From assembly GCA_013306675.1 (NCBI GenBank), contig JABLUY010000086.1, positions 1-64,000 of the forward strand: 64,000 bases of DNA, given 5' to 3'. The stretch is from Thraustochytrium sp. TN22 (lineage: Eukaryota; Sar; Bigyra; Thraustochytrida; Thraustochytriidae). Under the pieces are notes generated by a model. It was not told where the DNA came from. It saw nothing but the letters and a program-made list of their open reading frames with translations, and did no database searches. Positions within the stretch are counted from its first letter, which is position 1, and each line of letters begins with the position of its first letter. A program made the position numbers and the translations under genes. This document shows, one piece after another, positions 43,668 through 52,749 of the stretch.

Positions 43668-44672
43668 ATGATGTTCAACGGGATGGGCTTCGGCCAGTAT
43701 GGCATGCCGCAGGGCCCCTTCCGGGAGACGTACCGGTGCTTTCCGATGTCGTTCGACGGCAAGGAGGACAAGGAGAATGGCGACAAGATCATCCTGCCGA
43801 CGTCGGCGTTCGAGACGCTGGCGCGCATGACCATCACGTACCCGATGCAGTTCGAGCTGCGAAACGATGAGTACTGCGACATGAGCGCGGAAAACGGGGT
43901 CAAGACGCCGCACACGCACGTGGGCGTGCTGGAGTTTACGGCGCCCGAGGGCCGCTGCTACGTGCCCTACTGGATCATGCAGAACCTCTTCGTGGCGGAG
44001 GGCGGTTATTTGCTCGTGGAGAACGTGACGCTTCCGCTCGCGCAGTTCATCAAGTTCCGCCCGCAGTCCGTGGACTTCCTCGACATCTCCAACCCCAAGG
44101 CCGTGCTCGAAAGCACGCTGCGCAACTTCTCCTGCGTCACCAAGGACGACCAGATTTGCCTGCCCTACAACGGCAAGAAGTACTACCTGGACGTAGTCGA
44201 CGTCAAGCCCAAGGACGCCTGCTCCATCGTCGAGGCCGACGTCAAGGTTGACTTCGAGGCGCCGCCGGGCTACAAGGAGCCTACGGCGGCGCCGGCTGCC
44301 GATGCCGCCGCGCAGGCCGCCGGGTCCTCGTCCTCGTCGTCCTCATCAGGAGCAACGGGCGCCTCGAGCGCGGATCAGGCGCAGTCTACGGGTGTCTCGA
44401 GCGAGCGGTCCGATGACTTCCTCGCGCAGCTTGCCAAGGCGCGCGAGCTGCGCAAGCAAGAGATGGACGCTCGGAAAGCCTCCTACGTCGCCTTCTCCGG
44501 CACTGGCCAGCGCGTGGACGGCAAGCGCAAGGGCGCGCCTGCCGACGACAGCGCGCAGCCGCCGCCGGCGCCCATCGCCCAGCCCGTCGCCTCGGCGCGC
44601 AAGGGCAAGTGGAAGGCCAAGACCAAGGGCTCGTCCTTTCATGGCCAGGGCCGCTCTCTCGCCGACTCGTGA
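43668..44672 (+). CDS. UFD1: Ubiquitin fusion degradation protein 1 (Ufd1)
   Basis: A 334-aa Ufd1, which with Npl4 recruits the AAA ATPase p97/Cdc48 to ubiquitylated clients in ER-associated degradation and other pathways. The Ufd1-type double-psi barrel is clear: FRETYRCFPMSF near the N-terminus, KIILPTSAFETLARMTITYP, THVGVLEFTAPEGRCYVPYW and MMQNL-type IMQNLFVAEGGYLLVENV. It continues with IKFRPQSVDFLDISNPKAVL, LRNFSCVTKDDQICLPYNGK and VDFEAPPGYKEP. The tail is Ser/Ala-rich and ends in a basic segment, as expected for the p97/Npl4-binding region. The start MMFNGMGFGQYGMP at 43668 fits the family N-terminus. It is intronless. Confidence 0.95.
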   Translation: MMFNGMGFGQYGMPQGPFRETYRCFPMSFDGKEDKENGDKIILPTSAFETLARMTITYPMQFELRNDEYCDMSAENGVKTPHTHVGVLEFTAPEGRCYVPYWIMQNLFVAEGGYLLVENVTLPLAQFIKFRPQSVDFLDISNPKAVLESTLRNFSCVTKDDQICLPYNGKKYYLDVVDVKPKDACSIVEADVKVDFEAPPGYKEPTAAPAADAAAQAAGSSSSSSSSGATGASSADQAQSTGVSSERSDDFLAQLAKARELRKQEMDARKASYVAFSGTGQRVDGKRKGAPADDSAQPPPAPIAQPVASARKGKWKAKTKGSSFHGQGRSLADS

Positions 44673-45222
44673 GACTCGCCGAGAGCTATCCGTGTATCTA
44701 TGAACGACGTCCAAGGCTGGCAGCTTTTCTCTTGTGTGTGTGCGTGTGTGTTTGTGCATGTGCTTGAGGTTTCCGAGACTTGTCTCAGGCGGAGGCTGTG
44801 GCCTCGGGCCTACCTTTCCTTGCTCGCTGATGTGCACTTGACCATGACGTTGTTGATCGAAAACTTGAACGTGACTTCTTTTCCTTGCTTCCAAGTCCAA
44901 GAAGCGTTGGTGAGCTTCGAAGTCAGAGAAGCGTTGGTGCGCACCTTCACATGGCCGAGACGTTGTCAAAGGACGCGGTGAGTTCTTTCCTTTGCCAACT
45001 ACTTGGACGTTGTCTGGTTGCATTTTTGGCTTACTTATTTCACATGAGACACTATGAGACCCAGAAACACGAAAGGGACAGACTCGCCCGGCCCCACCAA
45101 CCGCTCGAGCAGTAAGTCATGCGACAAGACACGAGGCCACGAGATGGCCAGCACGTCATGCGATGAGGTCAGCGAGTGGTGGCAGGGCAACGCATGGCAC
45201 GGCGATAGCGCGTCTCGATAAA
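44673..45222. other. Convergent intergenic region
   Basis: Lower-GC DNA with a TG-rich run (about 44733-44765) and short duplications: AAGCGTTGGTG at about 44901 and 44932, and GAAACACGAAAGG at about 45063 and 45232. No gene is seen. Confidence 0.5.
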
Positions 45223-47409
45223 CTACCAGTCTGAAACACGAAAGGACTCACTCGACTGGCTACCCGTGCGAGACCGCAGGCCAGGGCGCGTGCGGGCGGT
45301 GGCGTGACGCGAGCCGCGCACGATGGAGAGCACAAAGAAAACTGGCGTGAGCAGGAGGCCGATGACCATGGAGACGAGATGGGCAATGGTGCCGGCGCCG
45401 GAAATGACGAGTGCAAAGCTGCGATGCATGAGCGCATATCCAAAACCGCCGCCGTCTGAGGAATGGCTGGAGATGATGTTCATGCTGTGGTTGACGCGCT
45501 CCATGAGGTTGTAATAATCCTCCTCGCGCGACACGAGCTGCTGGCGCACCTTTGCGCGAATATCCTTGTCCATGTCGGACTTGAAGCGCGTAAAGTGCTC
45601 GTTGATCTGGGCGTGCTTCTCGCTCACGTTGCGGTCGTAGAAGGCAAGCTTGCGCTCGAGGTTGCGGATAAGCTCCTTGACCTCGGCCACCTTGGCGCGG
45701 GTTGACGTGCTCACGCGGTCCAGCTCGGCCTTGCGCTTCGCCACTGCAGCCTTGATGTTCTCGTTCTCCTCCTGCAACTGCCGAATGCGGTGCTCGTGCG
45801 CGCGCGGGTCGTAGTCCTCGTCGTCCTCGTCGTAGTCGCCGCCCGCGCCGCCGTTTGCTCCCAGCGGCAGCGCGGTCGGCAGCTTCCACTCAGATCGCGG
45901 CACGTTCCACTCGCGCAGCTTGCGCTGCAGGTCACTAATCATGTCGCGCCGCGAGGACGCGCGGTCGCCGTCCTCGTCATCATCGAGGCCGCCGCCGCCA
46001 TAGTCGCCTTCGTCCCCATCGCCGCCGTCGTCGCCGCCGTCGCCGCCGCCGCCGCCGCCGCCACCAGCATGGAACTGACTGCCAGTCTCGCTGGGTGCGA
46101 GCGCCATGCCCAGCAGCAGGCTCTGGCCGTCCTCGCTAGGCGCGTCCTCCGAGTGCCGGTCGTCCCGAGCGGAGTGCGGCACGGCGCCCAGCAGCGCCGC
46201 CGCGTCGGCACGCAGCGCGCCGAGCGAGGACCGGCGCTGGCGCTGGTGGCGGCCACGCGGCGGCTGCGCGACGCCGTTCCCGTGCCCATTGCGCTCCACC
46301 TCGAGGCCGTCCAGGTCCGACTCGTGCCGTGCCTTGCTGTACTCGCTCGACTCCTCGTCTGCGTAGTAGCGCTCCGGCGGCATGAGGCCGTCCTGCTTGG
46401 CGCGCGCGCGGCGCTCGGCGCGCGCGTGCGCCGCCACCGCGGCGGCGTGCGCCGCGGCGGCCGCCGCCGAGGCCGCCACGGTGCCGGGCCGCGAGATGCG
46501 GCGGCGAATCGTGGTGAGACGCGGCTTGTTGTTGGTGCCTGCGTTGGCGCCCAGCGGGCTGGGGCCGGCGGCGTTCGCGCCGCGGTGGCTGGCGTCCTCC
46601 TCGCCGTGCTCCTCGGCGTCCGCGAACCCGTGGGCGTCCAGAATGTCATCGCCGTCCTCGTCCGCGTCCTCGCTGTCCGAGTCCGCCTCCTCGTCCTCGG
46701 ATTCGCCCTGCGTGATGTCATCACTCTCGGCGTGGTGCGAGGCACCGCCCTGGGAGCTGGCGCCCGCCTTGTTGCCGTTGCCGCGGCGCCGCGCGTGCGG
46801 GCCGTGCACCCCACGCGGCTTGTGCGCCATCATCTTGCTCTTGAGGGCCTGCATGGCGCCCAGCTTCTTGCGCTTGCCGGCGCTGCTGCTGCCGCCGACG
46901 CCGACACCATTGCCACCTCCGCCGCTCTTGGACCCGCTGTCCGCCGGGAAGGCCAGGCCGTACTCACGCGAGTCCACGGACGACATGCCCAACCCGAAGC
47001 CGCGCGGGCTGTCGGCAGACGCCAGCAGCGCGGCCGCCGCCGCCGAGCTGCTGCCGCCGCCGCCCAGGTCGTCCTCCGGCACGGACTGCGACGCGAGCCG
47101 GCCGCCGTGGCTCGGGCTGCTGTCGTCCGCCGTCTGCGGCCGGTGCCTCCGGATCGTCTTGGTGAAGTTCTTGCGCAGGTGGAAACGCTTCTTGGGCTTG
47201 CCCAGGTGCGAGAGGCCGCTGCGCTCGGCCGCGCCGTCGTACGTGGACCCGCTGTCGTGGCTCGCGTCCAGCATCCCGCTCGGCGTCTTGCCCGCGCTCA
47301 CGCTGGCGCTGCTCCCGCCCAGCAGCTGCGCCAGCGCGCTCCCGCCTCCGCCCAGCACGTCCGCGACCTCGAAGGGCTCCGACGCCGCCGTCGGGCTGCG
47401 CAGCGACAT
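45223..47409 (-). CDS. Low-complexity coiled-coil protein with C-terminal membrane segment
   Basis: A 728-aa protein of unknown function. The first 480 residues are Ser/Gly/Ala-rich and strongly acidic in places (SEDEEADSDSEDADEDGDD), probably disordered, with poly-Gly and poly-Ala runs. Residues about 535-645 form a clear coiled coil (IRQLQEENENIKAAVAKRKA, RNLERKLAFYDRNVSEKHAQ). A hydrophobic hairpin or single segment follows (FALVISGAGTIAHLVSMVIG, then LLTPVFFVLSIV) and a short basic tail. Coiled coil followed by a C-terminal membrane hairpin recalls TMCC-type ER proteins in layout only. Met 47409 is chosen; alternatives exist upstream in a GC-rich region, including in another frame. Confidence 0.6.
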   Translation of the reverse strand: MSLRSPTAASEPFEVADVLGGGGSALAQLLGGSSASVSAGKTPSGMLDASHDSGSTYDGAAERSGLSHLGKPKKRFHLRKNFTKTIRRHRPQTADDSSPSHGGRLASQSVPEDDLGGGGSSSAAAAALLASADSPRGFGLGMSSVDSREYGLAFPADSGSKSGGGGNGVGVGGSSSAGKRKKLGAMQALKSKMMAHKPRGVHGPHARRRGNGNKAGASSQGGASHHAESDDITQGESEDEEADSDSEDADEDGDDILDAHGFADAEEHGEEDASHRGANAAGPSPLGANAGTNNKPRLTTIRRRISRPGTVAASAAAAAAHAAAVAAHARAERRARAKQDGLMPPERYYADEESSEYSKARHESDLDGLEVERNGHGNGVAQPPRGRHQRQRRSSLGALRADAAALLGAVPHSARDDRHSEDAPSEDGQSLLLGMALAPSETGSQFHAGGGGGGGGDGGDDGGDGDEGDYGGGGLDDDEDGDRASSRRDMISDLQRKLREWNVPRSEWKLPTALPLGANGGAGGDYDEDDEDYDPRAHEHRIRQLQEENENIKAAVAKRKAELDRVSTSTRAKVAEVKELIRNLERKLAFYDRNVSEKHAQINEHFTRFKSDMDKDIRAKVRQQLVSREEDYYNLMERVNHSMNIISSHSSDGGGFGYALMHRSFALVISGAGTIAHLVSMVIGLLLTPVFFVLSIVRGSRHATARTRPGLRSRTGSQSSESFRVSDW

Positions 47410-47687
47410 CGCGCCGCTCCTCAGCGCCGCGCGCGCGCGCGCCGTCGCGCTCTCGCCCCGCCGCGCCGCCGCCGCCGCCGCCGCCGCCGCTGCCGCCGCC
47501 TCTGCCGCCGCCGCCGCCGGCCCGCAGCGCCGCGCCGTCGTCCGAGTGCCGCCGCTTCTTCTGCATCGTCGCGCGGCCGCCCGGGCCCGCCCGCGCCCGA
47601 GCGCCCGAGCGCGCGCGCCCGCGCCGCCGCCCGCCGCGCGCCGCGCGCTGCGCGTCTGCGCGCCGCCGCCTCGCCCGACCTTGCGCA

Positions 47688-48090
47688 AGCTGGGCAAGAA
47701 GTACCTGCTGTGTTGTACCACCTCGCTCCTCAGGCTTCGTAATTCTTGTTTTGCGTCTTGGCGTCTTGGCTTGAGCAAGCCGGGCAAGACGGACCTGCTG
47801 CTGGCGCTGCAGTACGACCCTCCCGCAATTGTTGTCTTGTCTTTTTGGCGTGGCAGTACGACCTCCTCGGCTCGTAGGCCTTTTAGTTGTTGTCTTGTCT
47901 TTTTGAGGTTGGCGTTGGCGTGGCTTGGCTTGAGCAAACTGGGCAAGAAGGACCTGCTGCTGGCGCTGCAGTACGACCCTCCTCGGCTCGTAATTGTTGT
48001 CTTGTCTTTTTGGCGTGGCAGTACGACCTCCTCGGCTCGTCTTTTTGAGCTGGCGTTGCAGGACGACCTCCTTGTCTCGTATTTGTTGTC
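47688..48090. repeat. 159-bp tandem repeat, two good copies and one partial
   Basis: TTGAGCAAGCCGGGCAAGAC and TTGAGCAAACTGGGCAAGAA start copies at 47771 and 47930. Both continue GGACCTGCTGCTGGCGCTGC, AGTACGACCCTCC, ATTGTTGTCTTGTCTTTTTG and GCGTGGCAGTACGACCTCC. A shorter diverged copy starts near 47688. The copies stay open in one plus-strand frame, but stop and start context and divergence argue for non-coding DNA. Confidence 0.7.
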
Positions 48091-48358
48091 TTGTGTTCAG
48101 GCGAACCTTTTTTTGCCCTCAAGCATTGTGCTGTAGAGAGATGTTGCTTACTTGGAGCTTCCGCGTTTCGTACGGAATCGGCCAATCCAAGGTCTGCTCA
48201 CGTGACGGATGGTTTGCAAAACGCTGTTGGAGGAACTGCGCATTGAGAGAGAGAACTATGATGGTCAACTCACCGTGGCCGCTAGCCTTGCCCTGCTCAT
48301 CACAAATGAGACTGCCCCCTGGGCAAGCATCAGCGTATGTATAAACGGCCTGCGCCGA

Positions 48359-48442
48359 CTTGTAGTACGATGCTCTGTCAGTGCCGACGTCCACGCCGGA
48401 CTTGTAGTACGATGCTCTGTCAGTGCTGATGTGCACGCCGGT
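48359..48442. repeat. Two copies of a 42-bp repeat
   Basis: CTTGTAGTACGATGCTCTGT at 48359 recurs at 48401; the 42-bp units differ at a few positions near their ends. It lies in the upstream region of the BRO1 gene. A second small duplication, CCGTCGCGTTGCCAGC, follows at about 48488 and 48515. Confidence 0.75.
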
Positions 48443-48745
48443 TCCGTGGACTGACTTCGTGCGTGCAATCCGGGGCACGGCCGCAAGCGTCCGTCGCGTT
48501 GCCAGCACTCGTGGCCGTCGCGTTGCCAGCGCTCGCACCGACGGCAAGCACCAAGCACTCCGGAACAGCCTGAGGTACGCAAGTTGAGCGAGCCTGAGGT
48601 GGCGGCGCAGGCGCGGGCCAAGGACTTGTCCAGCGCGCTGGCACGCTGGAACGCTGGAACGCGCCGGCGAGGGTGCGAAGCAGACACGCAAGTTGAGCGG
48701 GAGCGAGCAGGCGAGCGCGCGCGCGCGGGCGGCGGGGCGGGCGAG

Positions 48746-50137
48746 ATGGCGGACGCGGAGGAGTGGGACGCGGCGAGCGAGGTGCTGCTGACGTTCACCA
48801 AGTTCGAGACGCCGACGACGAAGCCGCTGAGCTTCTCTGCGATCATCGGCGGGGACCTGTCGCACGCCGCGCGCGAGCTGCTGCACGTGGCGACGCAGCA
48901 GCGCGAGCTGCTGGTGGACGGCATCACGAACGAGGGCGCGAGCGTGGACCCGCGCAATGTGGTGGGCGCTGTGGAGTCGTACTTGCCGAGCGTGTACAAG
49001 ATCACGCACAGCATGGAGCAGAGCGCCACGGCGCAGATCCAGCTCAACAAGCCGCTCGAGTTCTCGTGGACGTCGGTGCTGGTGAAGAAGCAGCGGCAGC
49101 GCAAGGAGTACAAGTGCCAGGTGCTGGTGTACGAGGTGTGCTTCATCCTCACGGTCCAGGCGCTGGCGCACTACAACGTGGCGCGGCAGCTGCTGGACCC
49201 GGACCAGCCGAACCGCGCCGCCAACCTGGTGGCGGCGGCCAAGGAGCTGCGCAAGGGTGCCGGCATTTTGGAGTTCGTCTCGCAGGGCATGCTGCCGCGC
49301 TGGGTGAACCCGCCCGAGTCGCGGCCGCCCGAGGTCGTCTCCGAGGTCGTCTACGTCGTTTCCGAGTACTTTGTGTGCATGGCGCAGCGCATCACCATCC
49401 AGCAGGCCATCTTCAAGGGATCGCCCCCGGGCACCATTGCCAAGCTCCTGCTCGGCCTTCAGGAGCGCGCCAACAACCTCGTGGGTTCCGTGCAGCGCTT
49501 GGGCGCGGCGCGCATCGACACGCTCTGGGAGCCCATCGTCGAGGAGCCCGGGCTCATGGCTACCTTCGCGCACGCCCTGGCGCTCAAGTTCCTCGGCGAG
49601 GCCGCCGCCGCCAAGGAGAAGCCCGGCGAGGCCGTCGCCTATCTCAACTACGCGGTGGACCAGTGCGACGCCATTCGCTACTCGCCGACTATGGACCGCC
49701 ACTTGCGCGCCAAGGTCGAGGCGGCACGCGAGGAGATGTTGCACACGTACAACGTCTACCGTGAGAACAACGAGAAGATCTACTTTGAGGGCGTGCCGCG
49801 CCGCGACAAGCTCGCTATCCCTCCCGGTTCCTTCATCGCCACACCCACCGACTACTCGCTCCCGGAAGTCGACGCCGTCTCCTTTGGCGCCCCGGGTGGC
49901 GCGCCCGGGGCCCAGGCGGCCCCGGATCCCGCCCCGGCCGACGCGCCCGTCTCCCCCTCCGAGAAGCGCAGCAGCCTCTCCGGCTGGTTCAGCCGCAGCA
50001 AGAAGAAGGTCGCATCCCCGGCCGACGACGGCAAGCTGCAGGCGCCGCCCGGCTACGACAAGGAGGTCTTCGATAACCTCCCCGAGGACATTCAGCGCGA
50101 GGTCGTTGCCGCCTACAACGCAGAGCACGGCAAGTAA
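48746..50137 (+). CDS. BRO1-domain protein with C-terminal ubiquitin-binding motif
   Basis: A 463-aa protein whose first 370 residues form a BRO1 domain, the boomerang-shaped module of ALIX, Bro1, BROX and HD-PTP that binds the ESCRT-III subunit CHMP4/Snf7 on endosomes. Typical pieces are KPLSFSAIIGGDLSHAAREL, FSWTSVLVKKQRQRKEYKCQ, YEVCFILTVQALAHYNVARQ, VYVVSEYFVCMAQRITIQQA and AVAYLNYAVDQCDAI. There is no V-domain. A Ser/basic linker (SGWFSRSKKK) is followed by FDNLPEDIQREVVAAYNA, which fits the ubiquitin-binding motif (UBM) pattern L-P-x-D-[IV]-x-x-E-[IV]. BRO1 plus UBM is not an arrangement I know as standard. Met 48746 begins conserved sequence. It lies 700 bp upstream of the BAF array. 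Confidence 0.9.
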   Translation: MADAEEWDAASEVLLTFTKFETPTTKPLSFSAIIGGDLSHAARELLHVATQQRELLVDGITNEGASVDPRNVVGAVESYLPSVYKITHSMEQSATAQIQLNKPLEFSWTSVLVKKQRQRKEYKCQVLVYEVCFILTVQALAHYNVARQLLDPDQPNRAANLVAAAKELRKGAGILEFVSQGMLPRWVNPPESRPPEVVSEVVYVVSEYFVCMAQRITIQQAIFKGSPPGTIAKLLLGLQERANNLVGSVQRLGAARIDTLWEPIVEEPGLMATFAHALALKFLGEAAAAKEKPGEAVAYLNYAVDQCDAIRYSPTMDRHLRAKVEAAREEMLHTYNVYRENNEKIYFEGVPRRDKLAIPPGSFIATPTDYSLPEVDAVSFGAPGGAPGAQAAPDPAPADAPVSPSEKRSSLSGWFSRSKKKVASPADDGKLQAPPGYDKEVFDNLPEDIQREVVAAYNAEHGK

Positions 50138-50653
50138 TACTTTTACGCCGAGGCATGCAGAGATTTGCAGAAATGGTTTTGTTTTTTTGTGGTTCAAGCA
50201 CGAACCGTGGCCAGACGTTCATCATCAACAGCCCGTCTGTTCGTCTGCTGCTGCACGCGCTTGTCTTTGTACCGCGTGTCGCGAGAGTGTGTCGAATGAC
50301 TTTTACCTTTTCATGGCCTGTCGCGAGTGCCCGACCTGGAGCCAACAAAGCCAAGGCACCCGGCTGAGCCTGAGCCTGAACCGCCCTGAGCCTGGAGCGA
50401 GCGTCAATCCCTCATGCCCGTGCAATCTTGCAATGGTCGTGGGACGACATGAAGCCTGAGAGATGAGATCAGATGCAGTCAGAGTAGGCCTTAGCAACGT
50501 GGTCAGTTTTAGGCTGCGGAAAACGGGCAGTCAATCCGCCGTGACCGTGCAATCTTGAACGACACGAAGCACGAGATGAGATTGAGATCAGTCAGAGTAA
50601 CGTGGCTACCAGCCTAGCTCGATCCCCAAGCGCAACTTGAAGCCGCGGCCGCT
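50138..50653. other. 3' region of BRO1 gene with a diverged duplication
   Basis: Contains GAGCCTGAGCCTGAACCGCC-like words and two related blocks at about 50417-50502 and 50544-50605 (CGTGCAATCTTG, ACGACA(C/T)GAAGC, GAGATGAGAT, CAGTCAGAGTA, AACGTGG). No gene is seen. Confidence 0.55.
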
Positions 50654-50671
50654 GGCCTATCGCGATAGGCC
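50654..50671. promoter_or_regulatory. Perfect 18-bp palindrome upstream of BAF-like gene 1
   Basis: GGCCTATCGCGATAGGCC is its own reverse complement. It lies 163 bp before the ATG at 50834. A matching element with arms GGCCTATT and AATAGGCC lies before gene 2 (54134-54153), and a decayed form before gene 3. It is a candidate binding site for a dimeric regulator. Confidence 0.5.
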
Positions 50672-50786
50672 GGGCAGCGAGGCCGCCACTGCGATCCCGG
50701 CCCGCTCGGTCTTGGCCAGGTCGGCGAGCAGAGCGTCAACCAACTCGCGCGCAGGCCAGGCAGCAGCGGCGGCAGCGGAGCAGCAG

Positions 50787-50816
50787 CAGGCAGGCAGGCG
50801 GGCAGGCGGGCAAGCA
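50787..50816 (+). repeat. CAGG/GCGG-type run in 5' leader
   Basis: AGCAGCAGCAGGCAGGCAGG then GCGGGCAGGCGGGC, ending about 18 bp before the ATG at 50834. Equivalent CAGG runs precede the other two BAF-like genes (about 54239-54265 and 57310-57328). Confidence 0.65.
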
Positions 50817-50833
50817 GCGCACGCGCAGGCACC

Positions 50834-51322
50834 ATGTCGGAGGGCTTTGACATCAACAAGTCGCAGGTCGGCGAGGTACGTGAGCGCCGAGCGCGCGCCG
50901 GCGGTTGCAGGCGCGGGGAGGGGGGATGAGGGATGCCTCTCGCTCGCGCAGCTCGGACGTGGGCACGCCAGGCTGACGGACGCTCTCGTGCGGCTGCGCA
51001 GGACAAGCTCGCGGAGTTCCTGGCGGCGCCCGTGCAGGAGGCGCTGACGTCGGTGCCCGGCATCGGCCCCAAGGCCGCGGAGAACCTCAGCCTCTCGGTG
51101 GAGGGCGACCAGGCCATCACCACGACGTACCAGCTGATCGGCAAGTTCCTCACGCTGCGCGGCGCCGGCATGACGCAGAAGCAGCACCTGGACGCCATGT
51201 GGCACTGGCTGAACGCGCGCGGCGTGAACTCGCACCGCGCCGGCATTGTGCACTGCATCGCCGAGAAGTGCAACCTCATGATCCCGGGCATTTACACGGC
51301 CGGCGAGGAGACTGCGGAGTAA
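50834..51322 (+). CDS. BAF-like DNA-binding protein, copy 1 (two exons)
   Basis: A 120-aa protein from exon 1 (50834-50875, MSEGFDINKSQVGE) and exon 2 (51002-51322). The 126-nt phase-0 intron has donor GTACGTGAGC and acceptor GGCTGCGCAG. All three array copies keep this intron, which supports the model. The fold matches barrier-to-autointegration factor (BANF1, 89 aa): a first helix KLAEFLAAPVQEAL, the helix-hairpin-helix SVPGIGPKAAENL (31-43) that in BAF contacts DNA backbone, TTYQLIGKFLTL (cf. AYVVLGQFLVL), QKQHLDAMWHWLNA and a final helix GIVHCIAEKCNLMI. BAF dimers bridge DNA and link it to LEM-domain proteins and lamins in animals. The DNA-binding role here is inferred. The protein is identical to that of copy 2. 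Confidence 0.8.
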
Positions 51323-52026
51323 GGACGCGGGGCGCTCGAACGCTAAGGCCCGAAGTCTTCCCAGCAGCAGGCGGAATCGGCGTCAACCCATCACCAACTT
51401 CCCGACGCGACCTCCTCAACCCACATGACACAACGGTGCTGACGCGCGCCCATCTGTCCATCCTCCTACATGAGTGCAGCTCTAGCTAGAGGCGCAGCCC
51501 ACCAACCTAGTTGCTTGAGCCACATCAGCATGGTCGACAACGGCAATCCTCACGCGCTCCTCGGTGACACGACACAGGGAATGTCATGCCTTCTCACCTC
51601 GGCACACTCTAACTAGCTAGCGCCTCGCTTGATGCTGTCTGATCGCATGACTCCAAGGCGAAGACCATGGAAAGAAGAATGTTGGACTGTGCTTGACTGC
51701 TATGAGCAAGGGAAACGAGCAAGCAAGGGTGCAAAGAAGAGTTTTTGGGTGGACAGCGTCCACCACTTTTTTATTTTTATTTTTTATTTTTTTTGGTTTT
51801 CTGATGTAAGAGGCGGCTTTGTGCCGCGGAGGGCCTCAGAGAGTGGCGCGGAGGGCCTTGGAGGCTTTAGCAGCGAGGAAAGGCGCCGAGGAGTGAGTGC
51901 AAGGTCGCGCACGACTCCACTGCTGCTTCCCTGGTCAGCTGGCAGACAGAGCTGCACGAGGTGCTTGGATTAGTTCAGCTCTTGCGGGTCCGTGGCGTCG
52001 GAATCGGAAGAGACCGAGGCGGAGGC
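51323..52026. other. Conserved spacer between convergent array genes (unit 1)
   Basis: 704 bp nearly identical to 54766-55418. It holds TAGCTAG words (about 51482, 51612) and a T/A-rich tract (about 51767-51800) that may serve 3'-end formation. There is no protein-like frame. The similarity to unit 2 is higher than for the upstream regions. Confidence 0.6.
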
Positions 52027-52749
52027 CTAATCTTCCTCAATCTGGTTGAGGCTGATGGTACCGGGATAGTGAATTTCGCATCGGCGAGCGATGGCATACA
52101 CTGCGTCGTGCGGGTTGAGCGTCGCGAGGCCGTTCGTTACCATGTAGTGAAGCAGTCGATCCAGGCTCGTCTGCGGAGAGTCTTCCTTGAGGAACGTGCG
52201 CAGCTTCTCCACGAGCTCACGGACAGTAATGAGACCGTGGTCCTCCGTGTCGGCAACGCCAGGCATCGACTGGAGGTTCGGGGTCGTGGCCCTGGCGAAC
52301 TTTTCCACGGCCGGGTGGCTGGCGTGCACCTCGCTGCACAGGAAGGGAGGGAGGTCCGACGGAAGAGCAGCAGGTTGTTCCACGTCGGGCTCGTCGTTGA
52401 CAGGCTGCTCCGGAACAGACTCGTATCCCAGCTGGATCATCTTCGTGTCGATCGCGAGAGTGATCAGGTGTCCCCAGTTTCCGGTCACCTTACACGCAAT
52501 AAGCAAGCGGAAAATAACATCCCGCCGCTGCTGCTCATCCATGCCGGGTTTGCTCAAGACGAGAATAGCATCGAATAGCTCTTTCGTAGTCCGATAGCCT
52601 GCTTCTTGGAGGCGGTCGGCGTTCTTGGCGGCACCAGGGATGCTCGTCAGATCATCTTGGAGCGACTTGCTCATGAACTCGTCGTACTTTCTATAGCACA
52701 TCCGAAGCCTCGATTCCGCTTTGGGATGTTCATAGGAAGGCAACGTCAT
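52027..52749 (-). CDS. Two-domain BAF-like protein, copy 1, probably decaying
   Basis: A 240-aa intronless protein with two BAF-like domains. Domain A (about 24-112: FMSKSLQDDLTSIPG, TTKELFDAILVLSKPGMDEQ, RLLIACKVTGNWGHLITLAI) and domain B (about 150-232: MPGVADTEDHG, ITVRELVEKLRTFL, LHYMVTNGLATLNPHDAVYA) are joined by an acidic Pro-rich linker (PEQPVNDEPDVEQPAALPSD). Relative to copy 2, the hairpin of domain A reads IPGAAKNADRL instead of IPGVGKKNAYL. The frame also ends at a TAG where copy 2 has CAG and goes on for 19 acidic residues. The first ATG is 52749; only a TTG lies further up. It is convergent with the single-domain gene. The role is unknown: two domains could mimic a BAF dimer or act as a dominant competitor. 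Confidence 0.7.
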   Translation of the reverse strand: MTLPSYEHPKAESRLRMCYRKYDEFMSKSLQDDLTSIPGAAKNADRLQEAGYRTTKELFDAILVLSKPGMDEQQRRDVIFRLLIACKVTGNWGHLITLAIDTKMIQLGYESVPEQPVNDEPDVEQPAALPSDLPPFLCSEVHASHPAVEKFARATTPNLQSMPGVADTEDHGLITVRELVEKLRTFLKEDSPQTSLDRLLHYMVTNGLATLNPHDAVYAIARRCEIHYPGTISLNQIEED

